Of a stretch of 56,558 nt of DNA, positions 8,857 through 17,689 are shown piece by piece; the stretch's first letter is position 1; each line of letters starts with the position of its first letter. Below the pieces are notes generated by a model, which did not search any database, had not been told where the DNA came from, and saw only the letters and a list, made by a program, of their open reading frames with translations. Both the position numbers and the translations under genes were made by a program. The DNA is from Alteromonadaceae bacterium (GTDB taxonomy: Bacteria > Pseudomonadota > Gammaproteobacteria > Pseudomonadales > Cellvibrionaceae). Location of the stretch: the NCBI GenBank assembly GCA_002746115.1, contig NVXL01000016.1, positions 1 through 56,558 on the forward strand, given 5' to 3'.

Positions 8857-10877
8857 TACTGTACGGCCTCCCCTTCAACCATATCGCCACTAGACTGCGT
8901 CTCCGAATCGCCATTATGTTTAATCACTAAGGCTTGGTCACGGCGGCGTGCTAATTTATAACGTTTATCCGTAATCGCAATGACGCCCCCCAAAGCCATA
9001 AAGATAGCGCCTAACCAGATCCAACGAATAAACGGCTTATAATGGATGCGCACGGCCCAATCGGTATTGGAAAGTTTGTCGCCTAAAGCAACAAAAATAT
9101 CGCGCGTAAAGCCCGCATCAATGGCAGCCTCCGTCATGATATTACCACCGGAAAAATACTTACGCTTTTCGGGTGTTAATACGCTTACAAGTTCACCGTT
9201 ACGGGTGACAATTATCTCACCTACGTCGGCACTATAATTCTGCCCGCGCTCTTTACGCACGTCGGCAAGTTCATAATTGTATTTGCCAATATCTACTGAC
9301 TGACCAACGGTCAAGCGTACATCTCGCTCAAGGGTGTATATCGTCGTTAGGCTTGCCCCTAGTAAAGACAAACCAAAACCTAGGTGCGCAATCACCATTC
9401 CATAGTAGCTGGCATTCAAGCGAAACATCGCTCGCACTAGAGAGTCCGTATTTTGCGCCTTGCGCTTAATATCAGAGAACACCGCTAAAAACACCCAACT
9501 CCCTAAGGTAATGCTAATTGCAGCACCTACGGAATATTCATCCGAAATAAAAGCCGGCAGCACAACGCCAAGAGCGACGCTGAACAACAAGGGTATGGCC
9601 TGCCATCGGCGGATTTTTGCGAAATCGGTTGTCTTCCAATTCATCATAATCCCCAAGCCCATTAACGCCGCAATAAGACCCATTGTTTTGGTGAAAAAGA
9701 AATTAAAATACGGCGGTCCGACCGAGATTTTACCGGCGTTAAGCGCATCTGAAAATATCGGGTAAAGCGTACCCAATAAAATCACACTAGCGGTAATCAC
9801 CAAGATAATCGAGTTCGCCAGCAAAAACGCTTCTCGTGAGAACAGCGTAAACAGCGGTACACTTTTAACCACATGTGCACGTGCCGCAAACAAGGTTAAC
9901 GAGCCCGCAACGACGACAAATAGAAAGCCTAAAATAAAGACGCCTCGCTCGGGATCAGTGGCAAAAGCATGTACGGAAGTCAGCACCCCTGAGCGCACTA
10001 AAAATGTCCCTAACAAGCTCAATGAGAAGGTAAAAATCGCGAGTAACAAGGTCCAGTTTTTAAACACCCCACGCTTTTCAGACATCGCTAAAGAATGCAC
10101 CAAAGCCGTAGATACGATCCAAGGCATAAACGAGGCATTTTCTACAGGATCCCAAAACCACCATCCGCCCCATCCAAGCTCGTAATAAGCCCACCAACTC
10201 CCTAAGGCAATGCCAACAGTCAAAAAGCACCAAGCTAAATTGGTCCATGGTCGCGACCAGCGTGCCCAAGCGCTATCAAAGCGCCCAGACATTAGGGCAG
10301 CAATAGCAAAAGCAAAAGTCACTGAAGAGCCAACATAGCCCATGTATAACATCGGCGGATGAATAATCATGCCAAAGTCTTGCAGCAAGGGATTAAGATC
10401 AGAGCCGTCGAGAGGCACGTTAGGTAACATGCGATCGAAAGGGTTAGAGGTCAATAAAATAAACAGCAAAAAGCCGACAGTGATGATACCCATCACCGAG
10501 AGCACCTGAGCAAGCATATCGATTGGCAAGTTTTTACTCGATAGCGATACCGCAAAGGCCCAGCCCGTCAGCATAAAAACCCACAACAATACCGAGCCTT
10601 CATGCCCGCCCCAAACCGCACTCAGCTTATAAGCTTTGGGGAGGAGTATATTAGAATGATTGGCAACGTAGGAGACCGAGAAATCATCGGTATAAAAAGA
10701 ATAGGCTAAAATACCCATCGCGATCGCCACGAAGATAAACAAGCCCGTAACTAAGGGTCGCGACATTGACATCCAGACCACACGCCCGGTAAAGCTCCCA
10801 ACTAGGGGTATCACCGATAGACAGGTCGCCAAGCACAGCGCAAAAATAAGCGCTAATTGACCGTATTCAGGAAGCAT
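8856..10877 (-). CDS. ccmF: Cytochrome c haem lyase subunit CcmF
   Basis: 673 residues, normal for CcmF, with about fifteen membrane segments. The tryptophan-rich haem-handling WWD region WGGWWFWDPVENASF is clear (about residues 230-244). Family knowledge: CcmF takes haem from CcmE and, with CcmH, attaches it to CXXCH motifs in the periplasm. Overlaps the end of ccmE by 11 bases and the start of ccmG by one base, so all three are read as one message. The C-terminal hydrophilic tail (ETQSSGDMVEGEAVQ) is ordinary. Confidence 0.96.
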   Translation of the reverse strand: MLPEYGQLALIFALCLATCLSVIPLVGSFTGRVVWMSMSRPLVTGLFIFVAIAMGILAYSFYTDDFSVSYVANHSNILLPKAYKLSAVWGGHEGSVLLWVFMLTGWAFAVSLSSKNLPIDMLAQVLSVMGIITVGFLLFILLTSNPFDRMLPNVPLDGSDLNPLLQDFGMIIHPPMLYMGYVGSSVTFAFAIAALMSGRFDSAWARWSRPWTNLAWCFLTVGIALGSWWAYYELGWGGWWFWDPVENASFMPWIVSTALVHSLAMSEKRGVFKNWTLLLAIFTFSLSLLGTFLVRSGVLTSVHAFATDPERGVFILGFLFVVVAGSLTLFAARAHVVKSVPLFTLFSREAFLLANSIILVITASVILLGTLYPIFSDALNAGKISVGPPYFNFFFTKTMGLIAALMGLGIMMNWKTTDFAKIRRWQAIPLLFSVALGVVLPAFISDEYSVGAAISITLGSWVFLAVFSDIKRKAQNTDSLVRAMFRLNASYYGMVIAHLGFGLSLLGASLTTIYTLERDVRLTVGQSVDIGKYNYELADVRKERGQNYSADVGEIIVTRNGELVSVLTPEKRKYFSGGNIMTEAAIDAGFTRDIFVALGDKLSNTDWAVRIHYKPFIRWIWLGAIFMALGGVIAITDKRYKLARRRDQALVIKHNGDSETQSSGDMVEGEAVQ

Positions 10878-11340
10878 AATCTAATGCCTCGCACGTTCTC
10901 TGATGCTCGGAGCCGTCGTTGTCAGCATTGAGCGCGTCGTCAACTTCTGGCGGCATGTAGTTCTCATCATGCTTAGCCAACACTTCTGTGGCTTTAAACA
11001 CGCCGTCTGATTCGAGCTGGCCAATCACTACGGCCGCTTCACCTTCACCAAATAGGTCTGGTAAAATCCCCTCAAAGTCGACACTAAAGCGAGCGGTGCC
11101 GCCGGTCAGGTCAAAACGTACCACCAGTGTTTTACCGTCGCGCTTTACAGATCCAGGTACGACACAGCCTCCAGCCCGAATCGTTTTACCGACAGGCGCT
11201 TCGCCAGAGACGATCTTGGTTGGCGGGTAAAAATGATTGAGGTTTTCACTCAAGGCGTAGAGTACGAGTCCAACTAGCGCACTACTAGCAATGACAATGA
11301 AAATCACAGTGATTAATCGCTGCTTTCTAAGCGGGTGCAT
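10867..11340 (-). CDS. ccmE: Periplasmic haem chaperone CcmE
   Basis: 157 residues. Short cytoplasmic N-terminus, one membrane anchor (about 9-28), then the OB-fold haem chaperone. The haem-binding histidine is in LAKHDENYMPPEV, close to the family consensus. The start at 11340 has GGAG six bases upstream. A cysteine in RAGGCVVPG occupies a place usually held by a non-Cys residue, which I note without interpretation. A 128-base spacer holding tandem repeats separates it from ccmD, unusual for a ccm operon where these genes normally abut. Confidence 0.95.
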   Translation of the reverse strand: MHPLRKQRLITVIFIVIASSALVGLVLYALSENLNHFYPPTKIVSGEAPVGKTIRAGGCVVPGSVKRDGKTLVVRFDLTGGTARFSVDFEGILPDLFGEGEAAVVIGQLESDGVFKATEVLAKHDENYMPPEVDDALNADNDGSEHQRTCEALDYAS

Positions 11341-11461
11341 GATCGGCTCCGTTGGTTGCCGCTGCGTTTAGCGGACCTTCTATATTTAATTGGAAAGTTG
11401 TGTTTAGCTTGGAAGCTGTATTTAGCTGGAAAGCTGTATTTAAGTGGGAATAGAGTTTCAT
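11327..11461 (-). CDS. Possible 44-residue ORF made of LNT repeats, doubtful
   Basis: A short open frame, ATG at 11461 with GAGAAA just upstream, lies in the ccmD-ccmE spacer and ends TAG inside the first codons of ccmE. It encodes repeats LNTAFQ, LNTASK and LNTTFQ because an 18-base tandem repeat passes through it in frame. No homology is recognisable. It may be only a by-product of the repeat, or a leader that couples translation to ccmE. Confidence 0.2.
   Translation of the reverse strand: MKLYSHLNTAFQLNTASKLNTTFQLNIEGPLNAAATNGADHAPA
11391..11450. repeat. Imperfect 18-base tandem repeat, about 3.3 copies
   Basis: Units starting at 11391, 11410, 11427 and 11445 share TGGAAAG(C/T)TGT(A/G)TTTA(G/A). 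Period 17-19 bases. Located between ccmD and ccmE. Confidence 0.8.
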
Positions 11462-11468
11462 TCGTTTC

Positions 11469-11654
11469 TCAGTGTTGTGGCCGCCGCGCTCCGGCGCGAA
11501 TAGACTTAATCAAGCGCTTGCGCCCCCATCGAGGCAAAGAAATCAGTAAGGCAAAGCTCGCTACGGTAATCGCGTAGCAAGCAAAAACATAAACCCCGTG
11601 GCCTTGCATGGTAAAAAAGGCCTGCCAAGAGTCAAATTGTAAGCTTAATTCCAT
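11469..11654 (-). CDS. ccmD: Haem exporter accessory protein CcmD
   Basis: 61 residues from the ATG at 11654 (MELSLQFDSWQAFF); a TTG two codons earlier overlaps the ccmC stop (TTGA) and could also be used. One membrane segment (YVFACYAITVASFALLIS) and a strongly basic C-terminus (RWGRKRLIKSIRAGARR) match CcmD. The motif FxxMxGHGxYV is seen as FFTMQGHGVYV. CcmD helps release haem-loaded CcmE from the CcmABC complex. Position between ccmC and ccmE supports the call. Confidence 0.92.
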   Translation of the reverse strand: MELSLQFDSWQAFFTMQGHGVYVFACYAITVASFALLISLPRWGRKRLIKSIRAGARRPQH

Positions 11655-11656
11655 GC

Positions 11657-12415
11657 TCAAGTTACCTTTGTCGCGTTACGGTCAGAAAATAAGGCTTGTA
11701 CCCAGCTAGATTTGCGCTCTCGCCGTAAGCTCGCGGCATTAGTATGGCTAATTAACAACCAGACGTAGCAGATGTAATAAGCTAAAATCATCCAAATTAA
11801 TGGGTAGGCCATTTCAGGGGCGATAGAGGATTTTTCAGTTAATTTTAGCGTCGCAGGCTGATGCAGTGTGTACCACCAATCAACGGACTTATAAATAATA
11901 GGGATATTCACAGTGCCCACCAAGGCCAGCATCGCACAGGCTCTATCGGCCGTGTTTTGGTTTCGATAGGCTTGCTGCAGTGCAATAATCCCCAAATACA
12001 AAAAGAACTGTACCGTAGTAAATGTAATGCGCGCATCCCACTGCCAATAGGTGCCCCAAGTCGGCTTGCCCCAGATAGCACCGGTCACCAAGCTTAAAAA
12101 GGTCAAAATAGCACCAATAGGCGCGGCCACACTCATGACGGTGTACTGAAGTTTAACCCGCCAAATTAACCCGGCAGCTCCAGCCAAAGCCATGATATAA
12201 AAACCTGCAAGCGACACAGCCGAAGCCGGTACATGCACATAAATAATACGAAAACTATTGCCTTGTTTATAATCCATTGGAGTAAACGCTAAGCCCCAAA
12301 TGGCTCCCACCACTAACATCATTAACGCAAACGCGCCCAACCAATGTTGCCAATAGTGAGTTTTTTGATAAAACCATTTAGGGCTACCAAGCTGATAAAA
12401 CCATTGCCAATTCAC
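11657..12415 (-). CDS. ccmC: Haem transporter/handling protein CcmC
   Basis: 252 residues with six membrane segments, starting at GTG 12415 (GAGG eight bases upstream). The WWD-type motif WGTYWQWDARIT and conserved histidine in VHVPAS identify CcmC, which loads haem on CcmE in the periplasm. Ends at the start of ccmD. A 100-base gap to ccmB contains a short TTACAAAA direct repeat but no gene. Confidence 0.95.
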   Translation of the reverse strand: MNWQWFYQLGSPKWFYQKTHYWQHWLGAFALMMLVVGAIWGLAFTPMDYKQGNSFRIIYVHVPASAVSLAGFYIMALAGAAGLIWRVKLQYTVMSVAAPIGAILTFLSLVTGAIWGKPTWGTYWQWDARITFTTVQFFLYLGIIALQQAYRNQNTADRACAMLALVGTVNIPIIYKSVDWWYTLHQPATLKLTEKSSIAPEMAYPLIWMILAYYICYVWLLISHTNAASLRRERKSSWVQALFSDRNATKVT

Positions 12416-12515
12416 AGCATGTTCCTCTTTATATTTACAAAATTACAAAACTTAAGCATTCGTTACTTACACTACCTAGATGTGTTCATCGGAAAATAAG
12501 CTAGGCGTTCTCAGG

Positions 12516-13205
12516 TTAAGCCTGAACACCAATACGCAAAGCCCCCGCTGCAGCCAGCGGTGCCAGCAATAGAGACAAAACTAAAAAAGCGGCCAATACG
12601 GCTATTTGTCCACCAACTGCAAAGCCCTCAATGGCATTGCGAATCACCGCAGAGCCAAAAATCAATACCGGTACATAGAGCGGCATAATAATGAGCGATA
12701 GTAACAGGCCGCCACGACGTAAAGCTACCGTCAAGGCTGCTCCAATAGCACCTATTAAACTGAGTGAGCCGGTGCCAAGTAGCAGCGAGACCAACATTGG
12801 CCAATAACCCTCAGCCGGTAAAGACATCATCAAACCTAACACTGGGGATAATAAGGTCAAGGGTAAGCCGGTAATTAACCAGTGCACTAAGACTTTAGCC
12901 ATCACAATCCAGTACAAAGGCTGACCACTCACCATCACCTGTTGCAAGCACCCATCATCAAAATCGCTTTGAAAAAGACGATCCAGTGATAACAAAGTCG
13001 CTAACAAAGCTACAATCCAAATAATCCCCGGTGCCAACACGGCCAAGACCTTACCGTCTGGACTTACACCTAAGGGCACAAATATCGCAATGCACAAAAA
13101 GAAGATAACCGGGTTGGCTAAATCCCCGCGATTACGAAAGCCCATGATAAATTCACGCTGAAAGGTACGGCCAAATACGGTACCAAGCCCAGGTAACTCA
13201 ATCAT
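12516..13205 (-). CDS. ccmB: ABC-type haem exporter permease CcmB
   Basis: 229 residues, six hydrophobic segments, typical CcmB length. N-terminal half has FQREFIMGFRNRGDLANPVIFF, the CcmB signature region preceding the first membrane helix. Works with CcmA and CcmC in ATP-driven release of haem-CcmE. Its ATG overlaps the ccmA stop in an ATGA arrangement. Confidence 0.95.
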   Translation of the reverse strand: MIELPGLGTVFGRTFQREFIMGFRNRGDLANPVIFFLCIAIFVPLGVSPDGKVLAVLAPGIIWIVALLATLLSLDRLFQSDFDDGCLQQVMVSGQPLYWIVMAKVLVHWLITGLPLTLLSPVLGLMMSLPAEGYWPMLVSLLLGTGSLSLIGAIGAALTVALRRGGLLLSLIIMPLYVPVLIFGSAVIRNAIEGFAVGGQIAVLAAFLVLSLLLAPLAAAGALRIGVQA

Positions 13206-13966
13206 TCGTCAGCTCCAGCTTCCAGAGTCGTCTCGGCTTTGCCAAACTCAGAGTCCTGGTAATTCGCTAAATCGATCATTTTTAAAGGGTTTAGTTTAGG
13301 GCTTTGATGGCTTGTGAGAATAATAATTCCACCGCTTTGCACATGTTCTTGAAAACGCGCCTCTAAAGCCGCCACTCCGGCTGTATCAATCGCTGTGTAA
13401 GGTTCATCCAAAATCCACAATGGGGCTTGTGACAAGTACAAGCGCGCCAAAGCCACACGACGTTGCTGACCGGCAGACATGTGGGCACACTGCACATCGT
13501 CGTAATCTTCAAGGCCAACGGTTGCAAGCGCTTCGAGCAATTTACCATCACTCAGAATACCAGAGCCATTTTCAGACTTGACGCCATTCAGACCAAAATA
13601 CCAGCGCAGGTTTTCAAGTGGCGTTAAAGAGATATTCACCCCAGGCGCATGACCCAGATAAAGTAGGTTGGAATAAAAATGATAGCCGCGTGCAGGCTTA
13701 CCCTGCCAATGAATCTCGCCTTCATCCAGAATACCGGTACCGGTGATAAGACCGATCAGGCTGGTTTTACCTGCCCCATTTGGCCCAACAATTTGAACAG
13801 TATCACCGCAATAGATATCGGCGCTAAGCCCCGAAAACAACACACGATCGTCACGCTCGCAATACAAATTATCTAAGCGCAAAGCTGGAGCCGCGTTTCG
13901 GTCTGTGCGTGATGCTGTGCTAGACACTTTACTCAAAGTAGCGCACACCCGTGCCGCCAAGACCAC
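13202..13966 (-). CDS. ccmA: ABC-type haem exporter ATPase CcmA
   Basis: About 220-254 residues. Walker [10 protein letters not shown], signature [14 protein letters not shown] and Walker [13 protein letters not shown] are all present. The start is uncertain: there is no ATG. In-frame GTG codons occur at 13966, 13948 and 13927; the last lies just past the msrA stop and removes the odd Ala/Ser/Thr-rich N-terminus, so I favour 13948 or 13927 over 13966. The ATPase domain proper begins at ALRLDNLYC. First ccm gene, directly downstream of msrA. Confidence 0.92.
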   Translation of the reverse strand: MVLAARVCATLSKVSSTASRTDRNAAPALRLDNLYCERDDRVLFSGLSADIYCGDTVQIVGPNGAGKTSLIGLITGTGILDEGEIHWQGKPARGYHFYSNLLYLGHAPGVNISLTPLENLRWYFGLNGVKSENGSGILSDGKLLEALATVGLEDYDDVQCAHMSAGQQRRVALARLYLSQAPLWILDEPYTAIDTAGVAALEARFQEHVQSGGIIILTSHQSPKLNPLKMIDLANYQDSEFGKAETTLEAGADE

Positions 13967-14567
13967 AATAACCTTGGGGGTTTTTAGCTAAATATTGCTG
14001 ATGGTAGGCTTCCGCATAATAAAAAGGCGTATGCATCAGGATTTCAGTGGTGATAGAACTGATAGCAGCATTGTTGAGGCGAGTTTGATACAACAATAAG
14101 GATTCGCGAGCGATATCGGCGTCTTGATCATTATCAAGGTAAATACCAGAACGATACTGCGTGCCCGTATCATTACCTTGGCGCATGCCTTGCACTGGGC
14201 TATGAGACTCCCAAAAGATGACGAGCAACTCATCCAAGGATATTTGTTTTGGGTTATACATCACCAATACGACCTCATTGTGACCGGTACGCCCCGAACA
14301 AACCTCTTCATACGTCGGGTTTGGCGTATAACCTGCCACATAACCCACAGCGGTAACAGCAACGCCATCGAGCTGCCAAAATTTACGCTCAGCGCCCCAA
14401 AAGCAGCCCATACCAAACAATACTTGTTTTAGGTTTGCAGCAAACGGCGGCTTGAGTGCGGCGCCATTAACAAAGTGTGACTCCGCAGTGACGATACTTT
14501 GCTCTCGCCCAGGTAGAGCCTGTTCTGGCGTAGGCATTACCCCTTTCGCTGGCACTCGATCAAACAT
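13929..14567 (-). CDS. msrA: Peptide methionine sulfoxide reductase MsrA
   Basis: 212 residues. The catalytic motif GMGCFWGAE has the nucleophilic Cys at residue 55; downstream GYAGG-like [26 protein letters not shown] and the C-terminal region GYCGLGGTG (resolving Cys) are typical. It reduces methionine-S-sulfoxide in oxidised proteins. About 45 residues precede the core, as in the longer MsrA forms. Start at 14567 is well supported by GAGG five bases upstream. It is the first gene of the run that continues into ccmA with overlapping ends. Confidence 0.96.
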   Translation of the reverse strand: MFDRVPAKGVMPTPEQALPGREQSIVTAESHFVNGAALKPPFAANLKQVLFGMGCFWGAERKFWQLDGVAVTAVGYVAGYTPNPTYEEVCSGRTGHNEVVLVMYNPKQISLDELLVIFWESHSPVQGMRQGNDTGTQYRSGIYLDNDQDADIARESLLLYQTRLNNAAISSITTEILMHTPFYYAEAYHQQYLAKNPQGYCGLGGTGVRYFE

Positions 14568-14584
14568 AAAAACCTCAATAAAAT

Positions 14585-14621
14585 TGTTACTTCAATCTGT
14601 TACGTGACCTCTTACGCGACA
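14585..14621. repeat. Imperfect 12-13-base tandem repeat, three copies
   Basis: Units begin TGTTAC (14585), TGTTAC (14598) and TCTTAC (14610); the second and third match at 9 of 12 bases. Lies directly upstream of msrA, so it may overlap its promoter. Confidence 0.6.
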
Positions 14622-14688
14622 CATAAATCAACGATTCACATACTAAACTATTTTGCTCATGATAGGCTTGACGAAAAGCAACTCCAAA

Positions 14689-15306
14689 CTATACACGCAA
14701 CTCAAGCACAACCCCTGTGGCTGAATTCGGCTCGGGCGCATACCAACTATTGTACTCGGCATCCATACTTTCCTCGCAACGACCCGCCATTTGCCTAAAG
14801 GTCGAACGCCCAGGGTCACTCATAACAACACGAATATCCCCAGCTTGATGCGCACGACGAACCAAATTATACAAAGGGTTCACCATCGAATCCCAAAAGC
14901 AAACATCCGCGGCAATCACCACATCAAACGCTTTCAAGTCGATTTTACGCACCCGCTCGTAGCGGCACTTCCAGGTTTCAACCGACACACCATTAAGTTC
15001 AGCGTGCAGCTGTAAATACGGGAAGACTTTCTCATCGGCATCTAAAGCGGTGACCTGTGAATTAAACGCCTTAGCGCAGAAAATACCGCCAAGCCCCCAG
15101 CCACAGCCAATTTCTAGCACCCTGGCACCCGCCTTCGGCGGATACTCGTGCAGATAATCCATTAACAGGTACGTGGACTTCCAAAATTTATTACCATGTA
15201 TACTAGGCAAACCGGTTTGCTTACGTAAGCGTCGTACTTCCGCGTGGTTATTTTTTAAAATAGTGAGGCCGTATGCCTGCCTTTGGTTCTCTGCCATTAT
15301 AGCCAC
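14689..15306 (-). CDS. Class I SAM-dependent methyltransferase
   Basis: 205 residues. The SAM-binding motif I reads VLEIGCGWGLGG (about residues 83-94), followed by an acidic residue in TALDADEKV and motif IV-like VVIAADVCFWDS. This layout resembles small protein-lysine methyltransferases of the METTL/FAM86 type, but the substrate cannot be told. Start may be GTG 15306 or ATG 15297; neither has a strong ribosome site. Divergent from ppx/gppA. Confidence 0.75.
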   Translation of the reverse strand: MAIMAENQRQAYGLTILKNNHAEVRRLRKQTGLPSIHGNKFWKSTYLLMDYLHEYPPKAGARVLEIGCGWGLGGIFCAKAFNSQVTALDADEKVFPYLQLHAELNGVSVETWKCRYERVRKIDLKAFDVVIAADVCFWDSMVNPLYNLVRRAHQAGDIRVVMSDPGRSTFRQMAGRCEESMDAEYNSWYAPEPNSATGVVLELRV

Positions 15307-15367
15307 TGCCCGCCTGAGTTTATCGCCTACAATTAAGGCAAGGCAGTATATTCTATCGCTCTAGTGC

Positions 15368-15395
15368 TTGCAAAGACAGGTGGCATTGGCATAAT
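15368..15395 (+). promoter_or_regulatory. Sigma-70-like promoter for ppx/gppA
   Basis: TTGCAA (15368-15373), 16-base spacer, CATAAT (15390-15395), about 35 bases before the ppx start codon. Confidence 0.45.
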
Positions 15396-15429
15396 GTCAG
15401 CCGTATTCACCGTTACCTGAAATCAAAAA

Positions 15430-16977
15430 ATGCCTAATTTAGATAGCACGTCACCCGCTCAAAGCACGGATAACACCCACGTTCTTGCAGGCTTTGAATC
15501 GCCCTATTTTGCCGCCATTGATTTAGGCTCGAACAGTTTTCACATGATTATTGTACGGCTGAACGAAGACAATATTGAAGTCATCGATCGCGAGAAAGAG
15601 ATGGTGCAAATCGCTCGTGGTATAACAGCAAATGGTGAAATTGATGAGGATACCCAAACTCGAGCTACCGACTGTTTACATCGTTTTGCTGAACGGCTGC
15701 GAGATATTCCCAAAGCACAGATACGTGTTGTCGGAACAAAAACCCTTCGCGCAGCACGTAACACCACAACTTTTCTAGCAGCCATTCAAAAAACGCTTGG
15801 TGTTCCGGTTCAAATTATCTCAGGTTTTGAGGAAGCTCGCCTTGTTTATGCCGGTGTTGCTAACACCATTAGTAACGGCAACAACCAGCGCTTAGTTATC
15901 GATATCGGCGGCGGTAGCACAGAGTTTATTATTGGTCGCGGCTACTCGCCTCGCATGCTCGAAAGCTTGCCCTTAGGTTGTGTATCGTTCACCAAACGCT
16001 TCTTGCCAGACAACAATCACATTACCGCTAACGCGGTTCACCGCGCCTATGTCGCGGCCTGCACCGAGTTGGATGAAATACAAAAAAACACCACCACCAT
16101 GGGCTGGGAACTGGTTTATGGCACCTCAGGCACAGTTAAAGCCATTGCAGAATTACTTAAAGGCCGTGACGGTGGCGCAGTTATCAGCAAACAAGGCTTA
16201 AACGATTTGGTTGATACCTGCACACGTCGCGGCTGCTTACCCGCTTGCGACTTACCCGAATTACGCCGCCAAGTACTCCCGGCAGGCATGGTAATTTTAC
16301 AGGCAATTTTTGATGAACTCGGTTTGGAAAAAATCCATATTGCCGACGCCACCTTAAAAGAAGGCTTGATATACGACACCCTTGGCCGTATCAGCGACCA
16401 CGATATGCGTGAGACCACCATTAAAGGTTTACTCAGCCAACATAAAATCGACACAGAACAAGCCAATCGCGTCAAAAAGAGCGCATTGCATTTCTGGTCA
16501 AAAACCAAAGGCTCCAATAAACTACCGGGCGTATCCCGTCGCCGTATGCTCAAGTGGGCCGCACAACTTCACGAAATTGGCCTCGGCATTTCACACTCAG
16601 GCTCCCACCATCATGGCTACTACCTCCTTCGCCATAGTGACCTAGCGGGCTTCGGTCGCTACGAGCAATACATTCTCGCAAACTTAGTACGCTCGCACCG
16701 AAAGAAACTCTCCATGTCTCGATTCGAAGGAATGGATACAGCCGCTATTCTAGCCTTTACACCGCTAATTGTGTGCTTACGCATTGCCGTTGCGCTGCAC
16801 CGACGACGTGAAAATATTACGCCAATGCCCGAGCTAAGCGAGCACAACGGCAGCTTCACCTTACGTGTTAATCACGACTGGCTAAAACAGCACCCAATGA
16901 CTCAGTCAGCACTTGAGCAAGATATTAGCTATTGCAAAAATATCGGCATTAATCTTAAATTAGAGCGGACGGGTTAA
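15430..16977 (+). CDS. ppx: Ppx/GppA-family phosphatase (exopolyphosphatase)
   Basis: 515 residues. Two actin-like ATPase lobes: AAIDLGSNSFHMII (about 28-41) and VIDIGGGSTEFIIG, plus the catalytic Glu region EEARLVYAGV. A C-terminal HD-like helical domain (about 320-510) contains the HEIG and SGSHHHGYYL histidines, as in longer Ppx enzymes. It removes terminal phosphates from polyphosphate and/or pppGpp. Whether it is Ppx or GppA cannot be decided by eye; length fits Ppx slightly better. Confidence 0.9.
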   Translation: MPNLDSTSPAQSTDNTHVLAGFESPYFAAIDLGSNSFHMIIVRLNEDNIEVIDREKEMVQIARGITANGEIDEDTQTRATDCLHRFAERLRDIPKAQIRVVGTKTLRAARNTTTFLAAIQKTLGVPVQIISGFEEARLVYAGVANTISNGNNQRLVIDIGGGSTEFIIGRGYSPRMLESLPLGCVSFTKRFLPDNNHITANAVHRAYVAACTELDEIQKNTTTMGWELVYGTSGTVKAIAELLKGRDGGAVISKQGLNDLVDTCTRRGCLPACDLPELRRQVLPAGMVILQAIFDELGLEKIHIADATLKEGLIYDTLGRISDHDMRETTIKGLLSQHKIDTEQANRVKKSALHFWSKTKGSNKLPGVSRRRMLKWAAQLHEIGLGISHSGSHHHGYYLLRHSDLAGFGRYEQYILANLVRSHRKKLSMSRFEGMDTAAILAFTPLIVCLRIAVALHRRRENITPMPELSEHNGSFTLRVNHDWLKQHPMTQSALEQDISYCKNIGINLKLERTG

Positions 16978-16990
16978 GACTTTCTAACTT

Positions 16991-17536
16991 ATGCATATTC
17001 GCTTACTCGCCGCTATTATTGTCACTTTTACGCTTTTTTGGGCTTGGCATAGACTCAAAAAGCTGCCGCCTAAGCAGCGCGCAACGTTATTATTAATGTG
17101 GTTAAGTATTGCCGTCGTGCTCAGCGTGTTCGTTGCAGTAGTGCTAGGTAAGATGCACTGGGTCGGCGCCATTGTTGCAGGCTTATTTACCTTTGGAAGA
17201 TTTGGTTTCCGAACGGCTATGAGCGCCTTGCCACTATTGCGTTTCTGGCAAAACATCAAGGGTAAGACAAACAAAGCAGGCAAAGGCCAGCAACATACAA
17301 ATAACGACAAAACTCAAAACACCTCACCGCCACCACAACAGCAAGATAAACTCGGCCACGAAGAAGCACTACAAGTGCTTGGCCTTAGCGGCCAACCAGA
17401 CAAAGCTACCATCACCAAAGCACATAAACGACTTATCCAAAAACTCCACCCCGATCGCGGCGGTAACGACTATCTTGCCTCTCATATTAACCGCGCAAAA
17501 GATACCTTACTTAAAGACCTCAAGACGCAAGCATAA
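16991..17536 (+). CDS. Membrane-anchored DnaJ-domain protein
   Basis: 181 residues. Two N-terminal membrane segments (about 5-20 and 33-70), a low-complexity hydrophilic linker rich in Asn/Gln/Pro (about 95-120), then a C-terminal J-domain with the HPD motif at residues 153-155 followed by RGGNDYLASHINRAKDTLL. Such type III J proteins recruit DnaK to the inner membrane. Starts 13 bases after ppx, so cotranscription is likely. Confidence 0.85.
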   Translation: MHIRLLAAIIVTFTLFWAWHRLKKLPPKQRATLLLMWLSIAVVLSVFVAVVLGKMHWVGAIVAGLFTFGRFGFRTAMSALPLLRFWQNIKGKTNKAGKGQQHTNNDKTQNTSPPPQQQDKLGHEEALQVLGLSGQPDKATITKAHKRLIQKLHPDRGGNDYLASHINRAKDTLLKDLKTQA

Positions 17537-17689
17537 GCACAAATATTGATTCTCAGGCGGATTTACGTCAAAACAACCGACATAAGCTAAGCTTTCAAGA
17601 TATATTCATACCTTGACACCATAGCGCAGACCCCATTCACATCGCACCCCGACATATTTGTGCGAGTAGCCTTCAAAATTGAGGAATCC

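Noticed and set aside
11335-11577. Plus-strand frame across ccmD-ccmE
   Set aside because: Antisense shadow of ccmD and the 18-base repeat.
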